A stretch of DNA of 64,000 bases from RYN-230 sp963717125 (GTDB taxonomy: Bacteria > Actinomycetota > Actinomycetes > Streptosporangiales > Streptosporangiaceae), in NCBI GenBank assembly GCA_963717125.1, contig CAVQVG010000015.1, positions 62,001 through 126,000 on the forward strand, in the 5' to 3' direction. Positions within the stretch are counted from its first letter, which is position 1. Every line of letters starts with the position of its first letter. The notes beneath the pieces were generated by a model. That model did not search any database. It worked only from the letters and a program-made list of their open reading frames with translations, and had not been told where the DNA came from. Made by a program: the position numbers and the translations under genes. This document shows positions 63,531 to 64,000 of this stretch, piece after piece.

Positions 63531-63577
63531 GATTTAGGCTGAACAGAACCAGCCCCCGCCAGCCTAAGGATCCGCCG

Positions 63578-64000
63578 ATGCCCAACACGTCCGAACTTGT
63601 CGAGGTGACCTCGGAGGCTGAGCTGCGCGAGATGCTCGGCGGGCCGAGCCAACGGTCCGCCACCAAGGTCCGCTCGGTGCTGCACGAGCGCGACAAGGAG
63701 TGGCTGGCCGCGTCGCCGTTCTGCCTGATAGCGACCGCCGCCGCCGACGGAAGCTGCGACGTGTCACCCAAGGGCGATCCGCCGGGCTTCGCCCGGCCGC
63801 TGGACGACGCGACGATCGCCATCCCGGACCGGGCGGGCAACCACCGCTTCGACGGGTTCCGCAACATCCTCAGCAACCCGCAGGTCGGGCTGCTCTTCCT
63901 GGTGCCCGGGCGGCCGGACACCCTCCGTATCAACGGCCGGGCCCGGCTGATCCGCGAGGCACCGTTCTTCGACGACATGACCGTCCGGGGCAGCCGTCCC
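63578..64000 (+). CDS. Pyridoxamine 5'-phosphate oxidase-family protein, partial
   Basis: 141 codons from ATG 63578 run off the right edge. The start (TSEAELREMLGGPSQRSATK) and the later segment SPFCLIATAAADGSCDVSPKG with RINGRARLIREAPFF match the MSMEG_1061-type FMN-dependent PPOX family. It should bind flavin (FMN) in a split barrel. A ribosome site (aagga) is 8 bases upstream. Its C-terminus and therefore its subclass are outside the window. Confidence 0.85.
   Translation, partial: MPNTSELVEVTSEAELREMLGGPSQRSATKVRSVLHERDKEWLAASPFCLIATAAADGSCDVSPKGDPPGFARPLDDATIAIPDRAGNHRFDGFRNILSNPQVGLLFLVPGRPDTLRINGRARLIREAPFFDDMTVRGSRP

Overview
The window is very GC-rich and gene-dense. Many genes start with GTG or TTG, and several pairs overlap as ATGA or GTGA. 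The families (Lrp, IclR, PadR, TetR, ECF and SigB/F/G-type sigma factors, an Rpf-like muralytic protein, DUF2637, mycothiol-era style SDR and lipoprotein sets) point to a high-GC actinomycete, probably filamentous. I cannot assign a genus from sequence alone. There is no rRNA operon, no convincing phage and no CRISPR.

Layout. 0-4.6 kb: the start of a pyridoxamine-phosphate-oxidase-like gene (-), an odd tRNA-Thr(UGU), a hydrolase gene remnant, a SAM methyltransferase, a SMARCAL1-like SNF2 helicase and an unrecognised gene. 4.7-8.8 kb: lipoproteins, a PadR regulator with a membrane partner, and a ClpX-zinc-finger/HTH protein. 8.9-12.3 kb: YCII-like protein plus SigJ-type ECF sigma factor, then an SDR/TetR pair with its own operator, ended by a bidirectional hairpin. 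12.4-14.5 kb: a Clp-N protein divergent from a MerR-like protein, then a RibD/DHFR-like reductase. 14.5-21.7 kb: an MmpL exporter divergent from a NarL-type two-component system, then a DrrAB-like ABC exporter divergent from a TetR repressor.

21.7-28 kb: five zinc-ribbon proteins, namely two AIM24 proteins, one SPFH protein and two membrane proteins, interrupted by one oxidoreductase. 28.4-33 kb: ECF sigma factor with membrane partner, then acyl-CoA dehydrogenase plus acyl-CoA ligase. 33-38.7 kb: an FHA protein and companion, an HtrA-like protease and a thiamine-diphosphate enzyme. 38.7-44.1 kb: glutaminyl cyclase, a small membrane protein, an FtsH-like membrane protease with a lipoprotein, and a LysM/Rpf-like secreted protein. 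44.2-49.8 kb: EamA transporter divergent from Lrp, pyruvate-oxidase-like enzyme divergent from an enolase-superfamily enzyme, and a SigB-type sigma factor preceded by a matching promoter.

50-57 kb: a GMC oxidoreductase with its small subunit and a membrane protein, an MFS remnant, SnoaL-like, metallo-beta-lactamase-fold and phosphoesterase genes, and an IclR regulator. 57-64 kb: a Gfo/Idh oxidoreductase, rlmB and cysS (the housekeeping anchor), GNAT, DUF2637 protein, a 32-bp tandem array and the start of a second PPOX-like gene.

Three genes (SPFH, FHA and ThDP enzyme) are each broken by one apparent single-base frameshift in a G/C-rich run. Either the assembly has indel errors or these genes are decaying. 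Several genes carry short tandem duplications that include their own stop codon. The best candidate for a new functional module is the AIM24/SPFH/zinc-ribbon cluster.
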